The notes under the pieces are model-generated. The model was given only the letters and a program-made list of their open reading frames with translations, had not been told where the DNA came from and made no database searches. 64,000 bases of DNA, taken from NCBI GenBank assembly GCA_029268225.1, contig JAJUGJ010000013.1:1-64000 (forward strand). The letters run 5' to 3'. Every line of letters starts with the position of its first letter. The stretch's first letter is position 1. The DNA is from Burkholderiales bacterium. GTDB taxonomy: Bacteria; Pseudomonadota; Gammaproteobacteria; Burkholderiales; Burkholderiaceae_C. A program made the translations under genes and the position numbers. Of the stretch, positions 38,992 through 47,778 are shown piece by piece.

Positions 38992-39017
38992 ATTCTTACA
39001 AGAACTCTTGTCAGAAT
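38992..39017. promoter_or_regulatory. 26-bp palindrome, candidate operator of the FadB-like gene
   Basis: ATTCTTACAAGA, two bases, then TCTTGTCAGAAT; 11 of 12 positions pair. It lies 90-115 bp before the ATG of the FadB-like gene in an otherwise featureless 212-bp gap and has the size and symmetry of a dimeric repressor site. Confidence 0.55.
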
Positions 39018-39106
39018 GAGTTGTCTGGTCGCCAGGCAGAGCGTGGTCGCCGCGTGAGGTGGTGACGCGCGGCCTGGCATCCGTCTATCAACGTCCCGAG
39101 ATTGCC

Positions 39107-41209
39107 ATGAGCACCATCTACCAAGTCAACGGCGGCGTCGCCGTCATCACCCTGAACAACCCGCCCGTCAACGGCTTTGGTCACAGCACCCGCACCGGGG
39201 TGTTTGAGGGTCTGAAGCAGGCTCAGGCTGACGCCAACGTGCAGGCGGTGGTGATCATCGGTGGCGGCAAGGTGTTCTGCGGCGGTGCCGACATCCGTGA
39301 ATTCGGCACCCCGGCGGCCTTTGCCGAGCCTGGTCTGCACGCCGTCATCGCGGCCATCGAAGCCAGCAGCAAGCCGGTCGTCGCCGCCATCCACGGGGTG
39401 GTGATGGGCGGTGGCTTGGAACTGGCCCTGGGTTGCCACTACCGCGTGATGGCCCCTGGCGTGCAGGTGGCCCTGCCGGAGGTGAACATCGGCCTGATCC
39501 CTGGCGGCGGCGGCACGCAACGTCTGCCCCGCGTCCTGCCGGTCGAGATGGCCCTGCAGATGGTCACGAGCGGTGCCTCGGTGCCCAGCGACAAGCTGGC
39601 CAAGGTGCCTGGCCAACAGCTGATCGCCAAGCTGATCGAGGGTGATTTGCTCGCTGGCGCGCAGGCCTTCGCGCTGGAAGTGGCTGCGGTGCGCCCAATG
39701 CCACGCGTGCGTGACCTGCCTGCGCCGGTGGTGGCCGATGCCGGCCTGTTCGACAAGGCTCGCGCCGACATGGCCAAGGCCCGCCGCGGTCTGGTGTCGC
39801 CCCAGCGCTGCATCGACGCCATCGAGATCGCCACGAAGGACGACATCGACACCGGCATCCAGAAAGAGCTGGAAATTTTCAAGGCCATCATGGTCGGCCC
39901 GCAGGCCAAGGCCATGCAGCACGCTTTCTTCGGTGAGCGCGCGGCCAGCAAGATCCCTGATGTGCCCGATAACACGCCCACCCGCGAGGTGAAGCAGGTC
40001 GCCGTGATTGGCGCCGGCACCATGGGCGGTGGCATCACCATGTGCTTCCTCAACGCCGGCATCCCGGTGAAGTTGCTGGAGATGAAGCAAGAAGCCATCG
40101 ACCGTGGCGTGGGTGTGATCCGCAAGAACTACGAAGCCCAGGTGGCCAAGGGCAAGCTGGCCCAGGACAAGTACGAGCAGCGCATGAGCCTGCTCACCAC
40201 GACCCTGAGCTACGACGACATTGCCCAGGCTGACATGGTGATCGAAGCCGTGTTCGAGAACATGGAGGTGAAGGCCCAGGTGTTCACCCAGCTGGATGCG
40301 GTGATGAAGCCCGGTGCCATCCTGGCGTCGAACACCTCGACGCTGGACGTGGACAAGATTGCCGAAGTGACCAAGCGCCCGCAGGACGTGGTGGGTCTGC
40401 ACTTCTTCAGCCCGGCCAACGTGATGCGTCTGCTGGAAGTGGTGCGCAGCAAGCACACCGCCAAGGACGTGATGGCGACCGTGATGCAGGTGGCCAAGAA
40501 GATCAAGAAGGTCGCTGTGGTGTCGGGCGTGTGCGATGGCTTCATCGGCAACCGCATGTTCGAGCAGTACGTGCGCCAGAGCTTCCAGCTGGTCGAAGAG
40601 GGCGCCACGGTGCCACAGGTGGACAAGGCGGCCGAGGCCTTTGGTTTTGCCATGGGCCCCTTCCGCGTGGGGGATCTGGCCGGCAACGACATCGGCTTTG
40701 CCATCCGCAAGCGCCGCCGTGTCGAGCAGCCCGATGTGGTCTACAGCCCGGTGGGCGATGCCATTTGCGAGCTGGGCCGCTTTGGTCAGAAGGTCGGCAA
40801 GGGCTGGTACGACTACGAAGCCGGCAAGCGCGACCCGATCCCCTCGGCCGAGGTGCAGGCTTGCATCGACAAGGTCCGTGCTGACAAAGGCATCACGCCG
40901 CGCGCCATCAGCGACGAAGAAATCGTCAACCGCCTGGTGCTGGCCATGGTCAACGAGGGCGCGCAGATCCTGGAAGAGGGCATCGCCTCCAAGGCCTCCG
41001 ACATCGACATGGTCTACCTGACCGGCTACGGTTTCCCGCTTACCTGGGGTGGCCCGATGCTGTACGCCGACCTGCTGGGCCTGCCCAAGGTGGTCGAGCT
41101 GATGAAGGGCTTCCAGGCACTGCCCGGCGCGGACCAGGCCTTCTGGACCCCGGCACCGCTGCTGGCCCGTCTGGTGGCCGAAGGCAAGACCTTCAACGGC
41201 AAGGCTTGA
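39107..41209 (+). CDS. FadB/FadJ-like enoyl-CoA hydratase/3-hydroxyacyl-CoA dehydrogenase
   Basis: Bifunctional beta-oxidation enzyme of 700 residues. The hydratase domain (about 1-190) has both catalytic glutamates, Glu105 in MGGGLELALGCH and Glu125 in ALPEVNIGLIPGGGG. The NAD domain (about 300-480) starts VAVIGAGTMGGGITMCFLNAG and contains HFFSPANVMRLLEVV with the catalytic His and the later NRMFEQYVR. The C-terminal dehydrogenase domains end near YGFPLTWGGPMLYAD. The ATG at 39107 is chosen over the open frame from 39059. No thiolase partner (FadA/FadI) is adjacent, so the final thiolytic step must be encoded elsewhere. Confidence 0.93.
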   Translation: MSTIYQVNGGVAVITLNNPPVNGFGHSTRTGVFEGLKQAQADANVQAVVIIGGGKVFCGGADIREFGTPAAFAEPGLHAVIAAIEASSKPVVAAIHGVVMGGGLELALGCHYRVMAPGVQVALPEVNIGLIPGGGGTQRLPRVLPVEMALQMVTSGASVPSDKLAKVPGQQLIAKLIEGDLLAGAQAFALEVAAVRPMPRVRDLPAPVVADAGLFDKARADMAKARRGLVSPQRCIDAIEIATKDDIDTGIQKELEIFKAIMVGPQAKAMQHAFFGERAASKIPDVPDNTPTREVKQVAVIGAGTMGGGITMCFLNAGIPVKLLEMKQEAIDRGVGVIRKNYEAQVAKGKLAQDKYEQRMSLLTTTLSYDDIAQADMVIEAVFENMEVKAQVFTQLDAVMKPGAILASNTSTLDVDKIAEVTKRPQDVVGLHFFSPANVMRLLEVVRSKHTAKDVMATVMQVAKKIKKVAVVSGVCDGFIGNRMFEQYVRQSFQLVEEGATVPQVDKAAEAFGFAMGPFRVGDLAGNDIGFAIRKRRRVEQPDVVYSPVGDAICELGRFGQKVGKGWYDYEAGKRDPIPSAEVQACIDKVRADKGITPRAISDEEIVNRLVLAMVNEGAQILEEGIASKASDIDMVYLTGYGFPLTWGGPMLYADLLGLPKVVELMKGFQALPGADQAFWTPAPLLARLVAEGKTFNGKA

Positions 41210-41259
41210 GCAGCCCATGACATTCATGGCTCAGTTTGATTAGCACTGAGCCCACCGTG

Positions 41260-41299
41260 AGGGTCTGCACGACGGCGATGGCCAGGCAGACCCTTTTTT
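41260..41299 (+). terminator. Terminator after the FadB-like gene
   Basis: AGGGTCTGC (41260-41268) pairs with GCAGACCCT (41286-41294) over a 17-base loop, followed by six T. It separates the FadB-like gene from the downstream hydratase. Confidence 0.8.
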
Positions 41300-41326
41300 G
41301 ACCGCCCCTGCACAGAGGTGTCTGAC

Positions 41327-42106
41327 ATGTCTCACATCGAAACCCATCAGAACGGCCACATCCTGGAAATCAAGGTCAACCGGCCCGAGAAGCACAACGC
41401 ACTCTCGCCCGAGATGTACCGTGATCTGGCCCGCGCCTATGGCGAGCTCAGCCGCAACCCCGAGTTGCGCGTGGGCCTGCTCTACGGCGAGGGCGCGCAC
41501 TTCAGTTCCGGGGTCGAGTTGGACAAGTGGGCGCCGATCTTCGGCAACGGCAAGGGCTTCGAAGTGGGTGAGGGCGAGATCGACCCCTTCGGCCTGCAGC
41601 CTCAGCGTCACACCAAGCCGGTGGTGATGGCGGTGCAGGGCAACTGCTTCACCTGGGGCGTGGAGATCATGCTCAACACCGAGATCCGCGTCGCGGCCTC
41701 GGACACGCGTTTCGCCATGCTGGAAGTCAAGCGCGGCATCTTCCCCTGTGGCGGTGCCACCTTGCGCCTGCCACGCCAGATGGGCTGGGGGGCGGCGCAC
41801 CGCTACCTGCTGACGGGCGAATTCTGGTACGCCGAAGAAGCCATGCGCACGGGCCTGGTCCAGGAGGTGGTGCCTCCCGGTGAGCAAGTCACCAAGGCCC
41901 GCGAGATCGCCACGCAAATTGCCAAGGCCGCGCCTCTGGGCGTGCAAGGCGTGCTCAAGTCCACCCGCATGGCGTGGAACGAGGGCGAGGCCGAAGCCGC
42001 CCGTCACCTGTTTGTGGACATGGTGCCCGTGATGCAGAGCGAGGATGCTGCCGAAGGCGTGGCGTCCTTCCTGCAGCGTCGCGAAGCCGTCTTCAAAGGA
42101 CGCTGA
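41327..42106 (+). CDS. Enoyl-CoA hydratase/isomerase family protein (crotonase fold)
   Basis: Monofunctional crotonase-fold enzyme of 259 residues. LEIKVNRPEKHNALSPEMYRD is the N-terminal signature. The oxyanion-hole region GAHFSSGVELDKW and the two acidic positions (GVEIML and MLEVKRGIF) are present. The first acidic loop reads GNCFTWGVEIM rather than the usual GGG-E, so specificity may deviate. ATG at 41327 has AGAGG at 8 bases; a GTG at 41318 is the alternative. It lies 50 bp before the acyl-CoA dehydrogenase, with which it is probably co-transcribed. Confidence 0.88.
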   Translation: MSHIETHQNGHILEIKVNRPEKHNALSPEMYRDLARAYGELSRNPELRVGLLYGEGAHFSSGVELDKWAPIFGNGKGFEVGEGEIDPFGLQPQRHTKPVVMAVQGNCFTWGVEIMLNTEIRVAASDTRFAMLEVKRGIFPCGGATLRLPRQMGWGAAHRYLLTGEFWYAEEAMRTGLVQEVVPPGEQVTKAREIATQIAKAAPLGVQGVLKSTRMAWNEGEAEAARHLFVDMVPVMQSEDAAEGVASFLQRREAVFKGR

Positions 42107-42156
42107 GGCGCATCGTTTGAGCCTGTCTGTCAACCTGATCTGAACTGTTTGCCATC

Positions 42157-44034
42157 ATGACCCAACGCGCCACCCTCGACTTCCTGCTCTACGACTGGCT
42201 GAAAGCCGACGCCCTGTGCGAACGCCCCCGCCATGCCGAGCACAGCCGCGACACCTTTGATGCCGTGCTGGACCTGGGCGAGAAGATCGCTGCCGAGCAG
42301 TTCGCCCCTTTCAACCGCCTGACCGACCTGCAGGAGCCCGAGTTCGACGGCGAGCGCGTGCACCTGCCAGCCGAGACCCCCAAGGCCCTGCAGGCCTTCA
42401 TCGACTCGGGCCTGATGGCCGGCGCGCAGGACGCCGAAGTGGGCGGGATGCAACTCCCTACCGTGGTCGAGATGGCTGCGATGAGCTTCTTCTTCAAGGC
42501 CAGCGTGTCCCTGGCCGGCTACCCCATGCTCACGCGGGGCAACGCCAACACCATCCTGGCGCATGGCACCCCCCAGCAAATCGAGGTGTTCGCCAAGCCC
42601 AGCTTTGAAGGCCGCACCTTCGGCACCATGTGCCTGAGCGAGCCGCAAGCCGGCTCCAGCCTGTCGGACATCGCCACCAAGGCCGTGCCCGACACCGCCA
42701 GCGAAGCCCACGGTGCCACGCCCTGGCAGCAAGACCCGCTGGGCCCACGCTTCCGCCTCAAGGGCAACAAGATGTGGATCTCGGGCGGCGAGCACGAAAT
42801 GGGCGACAACATCGTCCACTTGGTGCTGGCCAAGATCCCGGGCGAAGACGGCAAGACCATCCCTGGCGTGAAGGGCATCTCGCTGTTCATCGTGCCGCGC
42901 AAGCTGGTGCAGGCCGACGGCACCATCACCGACCAGCGCAACGACGTCTCTCTGGCGGGTCTGAACCACAAGTGCGGCTACCGCGGCACCGTCAACACGC
43001 TGCTGAACTTTGGCGAAGGCAAGTTCCCGGTGCACGGCCAGTCCGGCGCCGTGGGCTACCTGATCGGCAAGCCTGGCGAAGGCCTCAAGTGCATGTTCAC
43101 GCTGATGAACGAGGCCCGCATCGGCGTGGGCCTGGGAGCGACCATGCTGGGCTACGCCGGCTTCGAAGCCTCGCTGGCCTACGCCAAGGACCGCCCGCAA
43201 GGCCGCGCCATGACCGCCGCCGGCAAAGACGCCAGCAGCCCGCAGATCCCCATCATCCAGCACACCGACGTCAAGCGCATGTTGATGATGCAAAAGACGG
43301 TCGCCGAAGGCGGCCTGGCGCTGGCGCTGCTGTGCGCCCAGTTGGTGGACGACGAACAGACCGGCAACGAGGCCGAAGCCGAGAAAGCCCGCCTGCTGCT
43401 GGAACTGCTCACCCCGATCGCCAAGAGCTGGCCCAGCGAATGGGCGCTGGAGGCCAACAGCCAGGCCATTCAGGTGCTGGGCGGCGCCGGCTACACCCGC
43501 GACTTCCCGGTGGAACAGTACTGGCGCGACAACCGCCTCAACATGATCCACGAAGGCACCCACGGCATCCAGGGCATGGACCTGCTGGGCCGCAAGGTGG
43601 TGATGAACGGTGGCAAAGCCCTGGCCGTGCTGGCCGAGCGCATCAGCGAAACCATCCAGAAGGCCGGTCACATCGAAGGCCTGGCGCTGCACGCCAATGC
43701 CCTGGCCGGCGCGTTGCAAAAGGTGGGCGCCGCCACCAAGGCCGCCTGGAGCACGGGCCAGCCCGAAGAAGCCCTGGCCAACGCCACGTTGTACCTGCAG
43801 GCCTTCGGCCACACCGTGCTGGCCTGGATCTGGCTGGAGCTGGCCATCGCGGCCCAGGCTGCCCAGGCCAAGGGCACATGGGACCAAGGGCCTCTGGGCG
43901 CGGGTTTCCTGCAAGGCAAGCGCGCTGCGGCAGACTACTTCTTTGCCTACGAGTTGCCCAAGATTGACGCCTGGCTGGGCGTGGTCTCGCGCCGTGACCT
44001 GACCTGCGCGCAAGCCCAGGCCGACTGGTTCTGA
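42157..44034 (+). CDS. Acyl-CoA dehydrogenase, long C-terminal-extended type
   Basis: FAD enzyme for the first beta-oxidation step, 625 residues. After an N-terminal helical part, TFGTMCLSEPQAGSSLSDI and GNKMWISGGEHEMGDNIVHL are the FAD/substrate motifs. EGLKCMFTLMNEARIGVGLG and the catalytic Glu in NMIHEGTHGIQGMDLLGRK follow. The C-terminal extension (about 470-610) is the Acyl-CoA_dh_C domain typical of this longer bacterial group. Electrons would pass to ETF, which is not encoded here. Its neighbours are enoyl-CoA hydratase upstream and a Dabb protein downstream on the same strand. Confidence 0.93.
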   Translation: MTQRATLDFLLYDWLKADALCERPRHAEHSRDTFDAVLDLGEKIAAEQFAPFNRLTDLQEPEFDGERVHLPAETPKALQAFIDSGLMAGAQDAEVGGMQLPTVVEMAAMSFFFKASVSLAGYPMLTRGNANTILAHGTPQQIEVFAKPSFEGRTFGTMCLSEPQAGSSLSDIATKAVPDTASEAHGATPWQQDPLGPRFRLKGNKMWISGGEHEMGDNIVHLVLAKIPGEDGKTIPGVKGISLFIVPRKLVQADGTITDQRNDVSLAGLNHKCGYRGTVNTLLNFGEGKFPVHGQSGAVGYLIGKPGEGLKCMFTLMNEARIGVGLGATMLGYAGFEASLAYAKDRPQGRAMTAAGKDASSPQIPIIQHTDVKRMLMMQKTVAEGGLALALLCAQLVDDEQTGNEAEAEKARLLLELLTPIAKSWPSEWALEANSQAIQVLGGAGYTRDFPVEQYWRDNRLNMIHEGTHGIQGMDLLGRKVVMNGGKALAVLAERISETIQKAGHIEGLALHANALAGALQKVGAATKAAWSTGQPEEALANATLYLQAFGHTVLAWIWLELAIAAQAAQAKGTWDQGPLGAGFLQGKRAAADYFFAYELPKIDAWLGVVSRRDLTCAQAQADWF

Positions 44035-44088
44035 GCGCACGGCCGAGCATCCACTCGGGGCGTTCCTCACCACCGAAAGCACCTCACC

Positions 44089-44370
44089 ATGATCAAGCAC
44101 ATCGTCCTGTTCACCCTCAAAGACCCGGCCAACGCGCCCAAGGTCAAGGCTTTGCTCGACAGCTGCAAGGACATCGTTCCCGGCATCCGTGAGTTCGAGG
44201 TGGGCATCAAGACCGAGGGCCTGGAAGCCACGGCCGACGTGGTGCTGGTCTCCACCTTTGAGGATGCGGCGGCCCTGGCGGCCTACCAGCCTCATCCCCA
44301 CCACCAGGGCGTCGTCGCCCAGATCCGCGAGATGGCATCGGGCCGCCAAGTGCTCGATTACATCTGCTGA
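44089..44370 (+). CDS. Dabb-domain (stress-responsive alpha-beta barrel) protein
   Basis: Small 93-residue ferredoxin-like alpha+beta barrel domain, usually dimeric. MIKHIVLFTLKD is the classic Dabb first strand with its conserved His, followed by LLDSCKDIVPGIREFEVGIK and a His-rich YQPHPHHQGVVAQ segment. Relatives include polyketide cyclases and stress proteins. The role here is unknown, but its place between the dehydrogenase and an SDR suggests an accessory step in acyl metabolism. Confidence 0.85.
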   Translation: MIKHIVLFTLKDPANAPKVKALLDSCKDIVPGIREFEVGIKTEGLEATADVVLVSTFEDAAALAAYQPHPHHQGVVAQIREMASGRQVLDYIC

Positions 44371-44436
44371 TCAGCCCGTGCTGATTGGTTTCAGCCGGCC
44401 CTGACGACCGCCTCCCTCTTCACTGAAAGACACCGT

Positions 44437-45231
44437 ATGAGCGAAGCCCGCACCATCCAGAACCTGTTCGACCTCACGGGCAAGAAGGCCCTCATCACCG
44501 GCGGCTCCCGTGGCCTGGGCCTGCAGATGGCGCAGGCCCTCGGCGAAGCCGGTGCCAAGGTCGTCATCAGCTCCCGCAAGGCGGCTGACTTGGAACAGGC
44601 CGTCATGGCCCTGCAAGACCGCGGCATCGACGCCCGCTGGATCGCCGCCGACGCTGGCAAGCCCGAAGACATCCAGCGCCTCGCCGACGAGACTCTGGAG
44701 CGTGTCGGTGACGTGGACATCCTCGTCAACAACGCTGGTGCCAGCTGGGGCGCCCCAGCGCAGGACCACCCGCTGGACGCCTGGGACAAGGTGATGAACC
44801 TCAATGTGCGCGGCTACTTCCTGCTGTCGCAGGCCATTGCCAAAGCCAGCATGATCCCGCGCAAGCAGGGCCGCATCATCAACGTGGCCTCCATCGCCGG
44901 CCTGGGCGGCAACCCCGCTTTCATGCAGACCATCGCCTACAACACCAGCAAGGGTGCGGTGGTGAACTTCACTCGCGCGCTGGCCTGTGAATGGGGTCAT
45001 CTTGGCATCCGTGTCAACGCCGTGGCCCCTGGCTTCTTCCCCAGCAAGATGACCGCCGGTCTCATCGGTGCGGTCGGTGAGGAGAACATGGCCAGCCACG
45101 CGCCCCTGGGGCGCCTGGGTGACGACGAAGACCTCAAGGGCGCCGTGCTGCTGTTTGCATCCGAAGCCGGCAAACACATCACCGGCCAGATCCTGGCGGT
45201 GGACGGGGGCGTCAGCGCCCTCGTGGGCTAA
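44437..45231 (+). CDS. SDR-family oxidoreductase (classical)
   Basis: Rossmann-fold NAD(P)-dependent dehydrogenase, 264 residues. The cofactor loop is TGGSRGLGLQMA, and NNAGASWGAP stabilises the central sheet. The active-site Ser is in NVASIAGLGGN, and Tyr/Lys in YNTSKGAVV complete the triad. The C-terminal ITGQILAVDGGVSALVG is typical of the 3-oxoacyl-reductase-like branch. It is likely to act on a hydroxyacyl or ketone intermediate; the substrate is not deducible. Confidence 0.92.
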   Translation: MSEARTIQNLFDLTGKKALITGGSRGLGLQMAQALGEAGAKVVISSRKAADLEQAVMALQDRGIDARWIAADAGKPEDIQRLADETLERVGDVDILVNNAGASWGAPAQDHPLDAWDKVMNLNVRGYFLLSQAIAKASMIPRKQGRIINVASIAGLGGNPAFMQTIAYNTSKGAVVNFTRALACEWGHLGIRVNAVAPGFFPSKMTAGLIGAVGEENMASHAPLGRLGDDEDLKGAVLLFASEAGKHITGQILAVDGGVSALVG

Positions 45232-45249
45232 GTCGAGCGTCGCAAAAGC

Positions 45250-45714
45250 ATGGCCATTCCTTTTGCTTTCCGCATCCCCTTCGTCGAGGGCATCGGCTGC
45301 GAGTTGCAACGCTTCGAAGGCGGTCAGGCCGAGATCACCTTGGCGCTCACTGAGAACCACACCAATTCTTTTGGGGTGGCTCACGGTGGGGTGATGATGA
45401 CCTTGCTGGACGTGGCCATGGCACACGCCGCCCGCAGCCTGCGCCTCGATGCCCAAGGGCAGAGCCCCGGCGCGGTCACCATCGAGATGAAGACCAGCTT
45501 CACCCGCCCCGGCGTCGGTCGCATCCGGGCCGTCGGCAGCGTGCTGCACAGCACCGCCACCCTGGTGTTTTGCGAAGGCAAGATCTTCGATGAACAAGAC
45601 CGCCTGTGCGCCCACGCCACCGGCACCTTCAAGTACCTGAGAGACATCCCCAAGGGGCGTCCCACATCGGGCTCAGCCGCTGAGCCCCATCTGGCCGGCC
45701 CCGGCTCCGATTGA
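45250..45714 (+). CDS. PaaI-type acyl-CoA thioesterase
   Basis: Hotdog-fold thioesterase of the PaaI/YdiI branch, 154 residues. The core NSFGVAHGGVMMTLLDVAMAHAA carries the HGG active-site turn with the acidic residue on the following helix (LLDVAM), and the strand AVTIEMKTSFTRPGVGR follows. It lies 18 bp after the SDR, so is in the same operon. Such enzymes release free CoA from dead-end acyl-CoAs during beta-oxidation or aromatic breakdown. Confidence 0.9.
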   Translation: MAIPFAFRIPFVEGIGCELQRFEGGQAEITLALTENHTNSFGVAHGGVMMTLLDVAMAHAARSLRLDAQGQSPGAVTIEMKTSFTRPGVGRIRAVGSVLHSTATLVFCEGKIFDEQDRLCAHATGTFKYLRDIPKGRPTSGSAAEPHLAGPGSD

Positions 45715-45751
45715 TCCGTTCTCCCGTTTTCACACCTGAAAGGTCCATGTC

Positions 45752-46780
45752 ATGAGCCTCGTCAACGAACAGATCCTGCTGGTGTCGCGCCCGCAGGGAG
45801 AAGCCACGGTCGACAACTTCAAGCTGGTGAGCACACCGCTGCCCACCGCCGAGCAACTGGCGGATGGCCAGGTGCTGGTGCGCCACCACTACCTCTCGCT
45901 GGACCCCTACATGCGCGGCCGCATGAACGACAGCAAGAGCTACGCCGAACCCCAGCCCCTGAACACGGTGATGATTGGCGGCACGGTGGGCGAGGTGATG
46001 CTCAGCAAGCACCCCAAGTTCGCTGTGGGCGACAAGGTGCTGGGCATGGGCGGCTGGCAAACCCACAGCGTGATCGACGCCAACCAGCGTGGCGCGCTCA
46101 CCAAGGTGGACACCGCTCACATCCCCTTGTCGGCCTACCTGGGTTCGGTCGGCATGCCCGGCGTGACCGCCTGGTACGGCCTGGTCAAGATCATCGCCCC
46201 CAAGGCCGGTGAAACCGTGGTGGTCAGTGCCGCCAGCGGCGCGGTGGGCAGCGTGGTCGGCCAGCTGGCCAAGGCTCGTGGCTGTCGCGTGGTGGGCGTG
46301 GCCGGTGGCGCCGACAAGTGCGATTACGTGGTCAAGGAACTGGGCTTTGATGCCTGCGTGGACTACAAGGCCAACCCCGACCCCAAGAGCTTCTACAAGG
46401 CCTTGAAGGACGCGACGCCCAACGGCATCGACGGCTACTTCGAAAACGTGGGCGGCATGATGTTGGATGCCGTGCTGTTGCGCATGAACGCCTTCGGTCG
46501 CATCGCCATGTGCGGGATGATCGCTGGCTACAACGGTGAGCCCACCCCCATGCAGAACCCGGCCCTGATCCTCGTCAACCGGCTCAAAGTCGAGGGCTTT
46601 ATTGTGAGCGAGCACCCCGAAGTGTGGCCCGATGCCGTCAAGGAATTGGGCACCATGGTGGCTTCGGGCCAGATGAAGTTCCGCGAGTCCGTGGCGCACG
46701 GCATTGCCAGCGCGCCCGACGCCTTCCTGGGACTGCTCAAGGGCAAGAATTTCGGCAAGCAACTGGTCAAACTGATCTGA
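45752..46780 (+). CDS. NADP-dependent zinc-independent medium-chain reductase (CurA-like)
   Basis: MDR-superfamily enoyl/ketone reductase, 342 residues, similar in layout to CurA/YncB and leukotriene B4 dehydrogenase. The N-terminal substrate domain reads HHYLSLDPYMRGRMNDSKSY. The Rossmann region holds VVSAASGAVGSVVGQLAKARGCRVVG with the GxGxxG-like turn, and GYFENVGGMMLDAVLLRMNAFGRI follows. No zinc-ligand Cys/His cluster is visible, in line with a zinc-independent enzyme. It probably saturates an enoyl thioester or enone in this acyl island. Confidence 0.9.
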   Translation: MSLVNEQILLVSRPQGEATVDNFKLVSTPLPTAEQLADGQVLVRHHYLSLDPYMRGRMNDSKSYAEPQPLNTVMIGGTVGEVMLSKHPKFAVGDKVLGMGGWQTHSVIDANQRGALTKVDTAHIPLSAYLGSVGMPGVTAWYGLVKIIAPKAGETVVVSAASGAVGSVVGQLAKARGCRVVGVAGGADKCDYVVKELGFDACVDYKANPDPKSFYKALKDATPNGIDGYFENVGGMMLDAVLLRMNAFGRIAMCGMIAGYNGEPTPMQNPALILVNRLKVEGFIVSEHPEVWPDAVKELGTMVASGQMKFRESVAHGIASAPDAFLGLLKGKNFGKQLVKLI

Positions 46781-46805
46781 TACCTAAAACAGGAAACAAC
46801 ACAAC

Positions 46806-47735
46806 ATGTCGCAACTGAAACTGCAAGCAGGCCAGACGGCCGTCATCACCGGCGCCGCCAGCGGCTTTGGCCTGGAACTGGCTCGCCTGGGCGCCCAGAA
46901 GGGCCTGAACCTCGTGCTGACCGACGTGCAGCAAGAAGCCCTGGACAAGGTGGTGGCCGAGTTGACCGAGGCCGGTGCCAAGGTGGCCGCTCTGCGCGGT
47001 GACGTCTCTCGCGGTGAAGACATCCAGGCTTTGGCCGACCTGTGCCTGGAGCGTTTTGGCGTCCCCCACATCGTCATCAACAACGCCGGTGTGGCCTACG
47101 GTGGCCTGATCTGGGAAGCCGGTCCGCGTGACTGGGAATGGGTGCTGGGCGTCAACCTCTGGGGCGTCATCCACGGCGTGCGCATCTTCACCCCGCTGAT
47201 GCTGGCCGAGGCTCGCAAGAACCCCGCCTACCAGGGACACATCGTCAACGTGGCCTCGATGGCCGGCATGCTGAACTCGCCCAACCTGGGCGTCTACAAC
47301 GTCAGCAAGCACGCGGTGGTGAGCCTGTCCGAGACCCTGTATCAGGACCTGGCCCTGGTGACCGAGCAGGTGCACGCTTCGGTGCTGTGTCCGTACTTCG
47401 TGCCCACCGGCATCCACCAGTCGCACCGCAACCGCCCTGCCGAGTTGCGCACCGATGCCAAGCCCACGGCCAGCCAGCTGATCGGACAGGCCATGAGCGC
47501 CAAGGCCGTGACCTCGGGCAAGGTGACGGCCACCGACACCGCTGCGCTGGTGTACGACGCCATTGAAACGGGCAAGTTCTACATCTACACCCACCCCAAG
47601 GCCATTGGCATGGTGCAGGTGCGTCTGGAAGACGTGATGCAGGCCCGCAACCCGACCGACCCCTTCGCGGGCAAGCCGGAGATCGGCGATCAGCTCAAGA
47701 CCGCCCTGCGCGAAGCCCTCGCCAAAGAGGACTGA
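46806..47735 (+). CDS. SDR-family oxidoreductase
   Basis: Second classical short-chain dehydrogenase in the island, 309 residues with a C-terminal extension beyond the roughly 250-residue core. Cofactor loop TGAASGFGLELARLG, NNAGVAYGGL, catalytic Ser in NVASMAGMLNSP, and Tyr/Lys in YNVSKHAVVSLSE. The PYFVPTGIHQSHRNRP segment and the long tail (about 245-309) suit the branch annotated as SDRs acting on aliphatic or fatty alcohols. It lies 25 bp after the CurA-like gene and is the last gene of the + strand island. Confidence 0.91.
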   Translation: MSQLKLQAGQTAVITGAASGFGLELARLGAQKGLNLVLTDVQQEALDKVVAELTEAGAKVAALRGDVSRGEDIQALADLCLERFGVPHIVINNAGVAYGGLIWEAGPRDWEWVLGVNLWGVIHGVRIFTPLMLAEARKNPAYQGHIVNVASMAGMLNSPNLGVYNVSKHAVVSLSETLYQDLALVTEQVHASVLCPYFVPTGIHQSHRNRPAELRTDAKPTASQLIGQAMSAKAVTSGKVTATDTAALVYDAIETGKFYIYTHPKAIGMVQVRLEDVMQARNPTDPFAGKPEIGDQLKTALREALAKED

Positions 47736-47745
47736 GGCGCGTGAC

Positions 47746-47776
47746 GACCTGGTCGGCCAATGTGGGCGATCAGGTC
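47746..47776. terminator. Hairpin between convergent SDR gene and rapZ
   Basis: GACCTGGTC (47746-47754) and GATCAGGTC (47768-47776) pair at 8 of 9 positions across a 13-base loop. It lies in the 43-bp gap between two convergent genes; there is no T tract, so termination is tentative. Confidence 0.35.
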
Positions 47777-47778
47777 AC

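Noticed and set aside
39011-41227. A 738-codon open frame antisense to the FadB-like gene
   Set aside because: Same compositional artefact; the + strand frame has all catalytic residues.
42130-44349. A 739-codon open frame antisense to acyl-CoA dehydrogenase
   Set aside because: Shadow frame with no recognisable fold or ribosome-binding site.
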